Part shown: positions 62,149-64,000 of the stretch, piece by piece
How positions within the stretch are numbered: the stretch's first letter is position 1
Layout of the letters: each line of letters starts with the position of its first letter
Source of the DNA: Rhipicephalus microplus
Taxonomy: Eukaryota; Arthropoda; Arachnida; Ixodida; Ixodidae
Direction of reading: 5' to 3'
DNA length: 64,000 bases
NCBI RefSeq assembly: GCF_043290135.1
Contig: NW_027464778.1
Location: 236,001 to 300,000, forward strand
Program-made: the position numbers and the translations under genes
Notes under the pieces: model-generated
Database searches by the model: none
What the model was told of the DNA's origin: nothing
The model's input: only the letters and a program-made list of their open reading frames with translations

Positions 62149-64000
62149 ACTGCACACTTAACACTTTGCGACTACTCGTCCCCGGCCTGTGCCCCCTCCC
62201 TCTTTTTTTTTCTTTTCTATGTTCTCGCTTTCTTTCTAATCACATCAATGCCTCATTTGCACGCACGAAACCCGTTTCACGGCGTCACTTTGACGCCATC
62301 CTTGTCGCCAAACCAAGGGACTAACACACGCGGTCCGGGCACGGCCTCATGGCCGGGAATTTCTAAACAAAGCGTGCTCGCGTTGTTGTGGACGCCGGCA
62401 CGTGAAATTCGGCAAAGTAACAGCACCTTCGGCTGGCTACGCGTGTCCCAAATTTTACTGTGGCAGCTCCACTACATATCGCGATACGGCAGTTTCACCG
62501 AAGCCACGCAACGCGACCGCGCTCATTTCAGCATTCACGGGGACGGCAGAGAGTGAGAGCGCACCTCCTCTCGGGCGCGCCTCTCCTCCCGCAAACACGG
62601 ACTGTCAAGCGGTCCGGTCGCAGCGAAGTTTCCCCATCTTCTTGCGGGGTGGTTCAACACCTGCCCGTTTCAAGTGCACGGTTGCACTGTGAGGAACCCT
62701 GCAAGGGTCACGCAATTAGAGGCAAAACAGCCCTAACTCTAAAGCGCCTTACATAGGACGATATTGGAGCGTAAAATGCACCACCCTTTATGCATTCTTT
62801 CTTCTCTACAGCGTTGGAAGAGTGTTCGTTCGCTGCATGTTTTACGCATGCGTACTTTCGCTTACATAATACCTTCGAAGGCTGACAACCTGTTAAGTAA
62901 TCTATCAACGACTATCCGGACGGCATCAGCTGTGCAAAGAAGATTTGCAGTTGGCCTTTCTTATTCGCACTTCTTTTTCCGAGGCTCACATGTGTTCCTA
63001 GCTTCATTACGCCTGATATCTGCCGTCCAGAGCAAACAAAGTAGGTCTACACATCGTGGCAACCAATATTTCGAAAAAAGTGAATTGCGTAGTATTATAA
63101 AGAATAAAACTTTCAGAATGAGCAAAACTGCTTGGTTTGACCAAAGTACAAAGAGGTGCGATTTATACCACATCGATCCATCTATTGAATTAAAAATTAC
63201 GCTGGCATTAGATATAATATCGCAAACTCTAATTTACCGATTGAGGCTAGGCACGACATACACAAAACATTTTTTTTTTTGCACAGACACGGCAGAGCTG
63301 AAAGTCCCGAATGCGAATGTGGATTAATAGATGAAGACGTATGTCACCTTCTCGTAGAATGTCCACATCACGAGACGCCGTCTTAAGTCGGAACAGTTGG
63401 CATTAGACCGCAGACCGTTTAACATGAAGAAACTTCTGGGTCCGTGGCCTACTCGAGTTTTACAGTCGCACGCTTTAAAAGCATCAACACGTTCTTTACA
63501 AGACAGCGGGATTGCTGATAAGTATTAAGAAATAACGAACTTTCATTTGTAACAAATGTACTTATTATGTACAGTATCACGTGACTCCCATCATGTGTGT
63601 GTTGTGAAATGAATGACGTGTCGACAATTATGTACACACGAGCGAATGCATCTTTATAAGGACCAGACGTGTGCTCCACTGTTTTGTGCTGGTGGACCGA
63701 ATATTAACGAGGGACATTATCAGAGACTTCATTCATTGACTTTCGAACATTTACTTACCATTGTGTTCTGATATGTGTGTATAAGTGTAAGTGTGTCTTT
63801 GCATATTTCTGCCCGAGTTTTCTACTTTCCATGCACTGCTTTGTATGTTTTGCTTCAAGATACGTGTTCAAGTTTAACTCAACGGCCAAGGAGTAGCCGG
63901 CGCCATAATGGTGCGCCAACATCTCCTTACATATCATATCAATAAGAAAAAAAGATGCGCGCCAATGCCCATCTATTGTATTCCCTTCTCACGTGCACCA
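62149..64000. other. H4-H2B spacer, partial (unit 6)
   Basis: Matches unit 5 closely, including the extra segment inside the fossil LINE; the window ends before the TATA box. Confidence 0.6.
63023..63528 (+). pseudogene. Fossil LINE ORF2 C-terminal fragment (unit 6)
   Basis: Same preserved form as unit 5 up to the T run near 63271-63280, whose shorter length changes the frame before the cysteine finger. Confidence 0.7.

Overview
The window is a eukaryotic tandem array of replication-dependent core histone genes. Five complete repeat units and the first 3.9 kb of a sixth are present, starting at 1, 15366, 25162, 35316, 44771 and 60110. Each unit encodes H4 (-), H2B (-), H2A (+) and H3 (-). 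Every gene is followed by the 16-nt histone 3' stem-loop in place of a nearby polyadenylation signal. The only unit without a recent insertion is unit 4, 9,455 bp long. No linker histone H1 gene was found in any unit. The H3 is of the H3.2 type (Ser96, Ser87/Val89/Met90). The gene order, TATA-less promoters with TCAGTC initiators, LINE content and spacer repeats suggest an arthropod, most likely an arachnid such as a hard tick. That species assignment is inference, not proof.

Within each unit, H4 is followed by a spacer of about 3.9 kb. It holds a small divergent reading frame, a fossil LINE reverse-transcriptase C-terminus and a TATA box with a polyadenylation signal. Next come H2B and H2A, divergently transcribed from a shared promoter of about 275 bp with a TATA and a CCAAT box. 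A 1.3 kb spacer with a 76-bp inverted repeat follows, then H3, then a 2.1 kb spacer with a 69-bp inverted repeat and poly-C tracts leading to the next H4.

On this background sit six recent retroelement insertions. LINE A (5822-11718, +) is a full-length Tx1/L1-like element with two intact ORFs in the H2A leader of unit 1. LINE B (46019-51898, -) is a full-length I-clade element (endonuclease, reverse transcriptase, RNase H) in the H4 leader of unit 5. Four copies of a short element of about 332 bp share their last 130 bp or so with LINE B. They lie in the H2A leader of unit 2, the H4 leader and H2A coding region of unit 3, and the H4 leader of unit 6. All six insertions fall between about -85 and +76 of an H2A or H4 start codon, and all are in the sense orientation of the host gene. 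Three of them (LINE B and two short copies) join their 3' end to exactly the same H4 leader nucleotide. This points to retrotransposons that target, or strongly prefer, the 5' ends of histone genes, with a short element apparently borrowing the LINE B machinery. It is the most interesting feature of the window.

Units 1-4 and the left part of unit 5 form one near-identical subfamily. The part of unit 5 to the right of LINE B matches unit 6, so unit 5 is a chimera whose switch point coincides with LINE B. The core histone proteins are identical in all copies, except that the unit 3 H2A is broken by an insertion.
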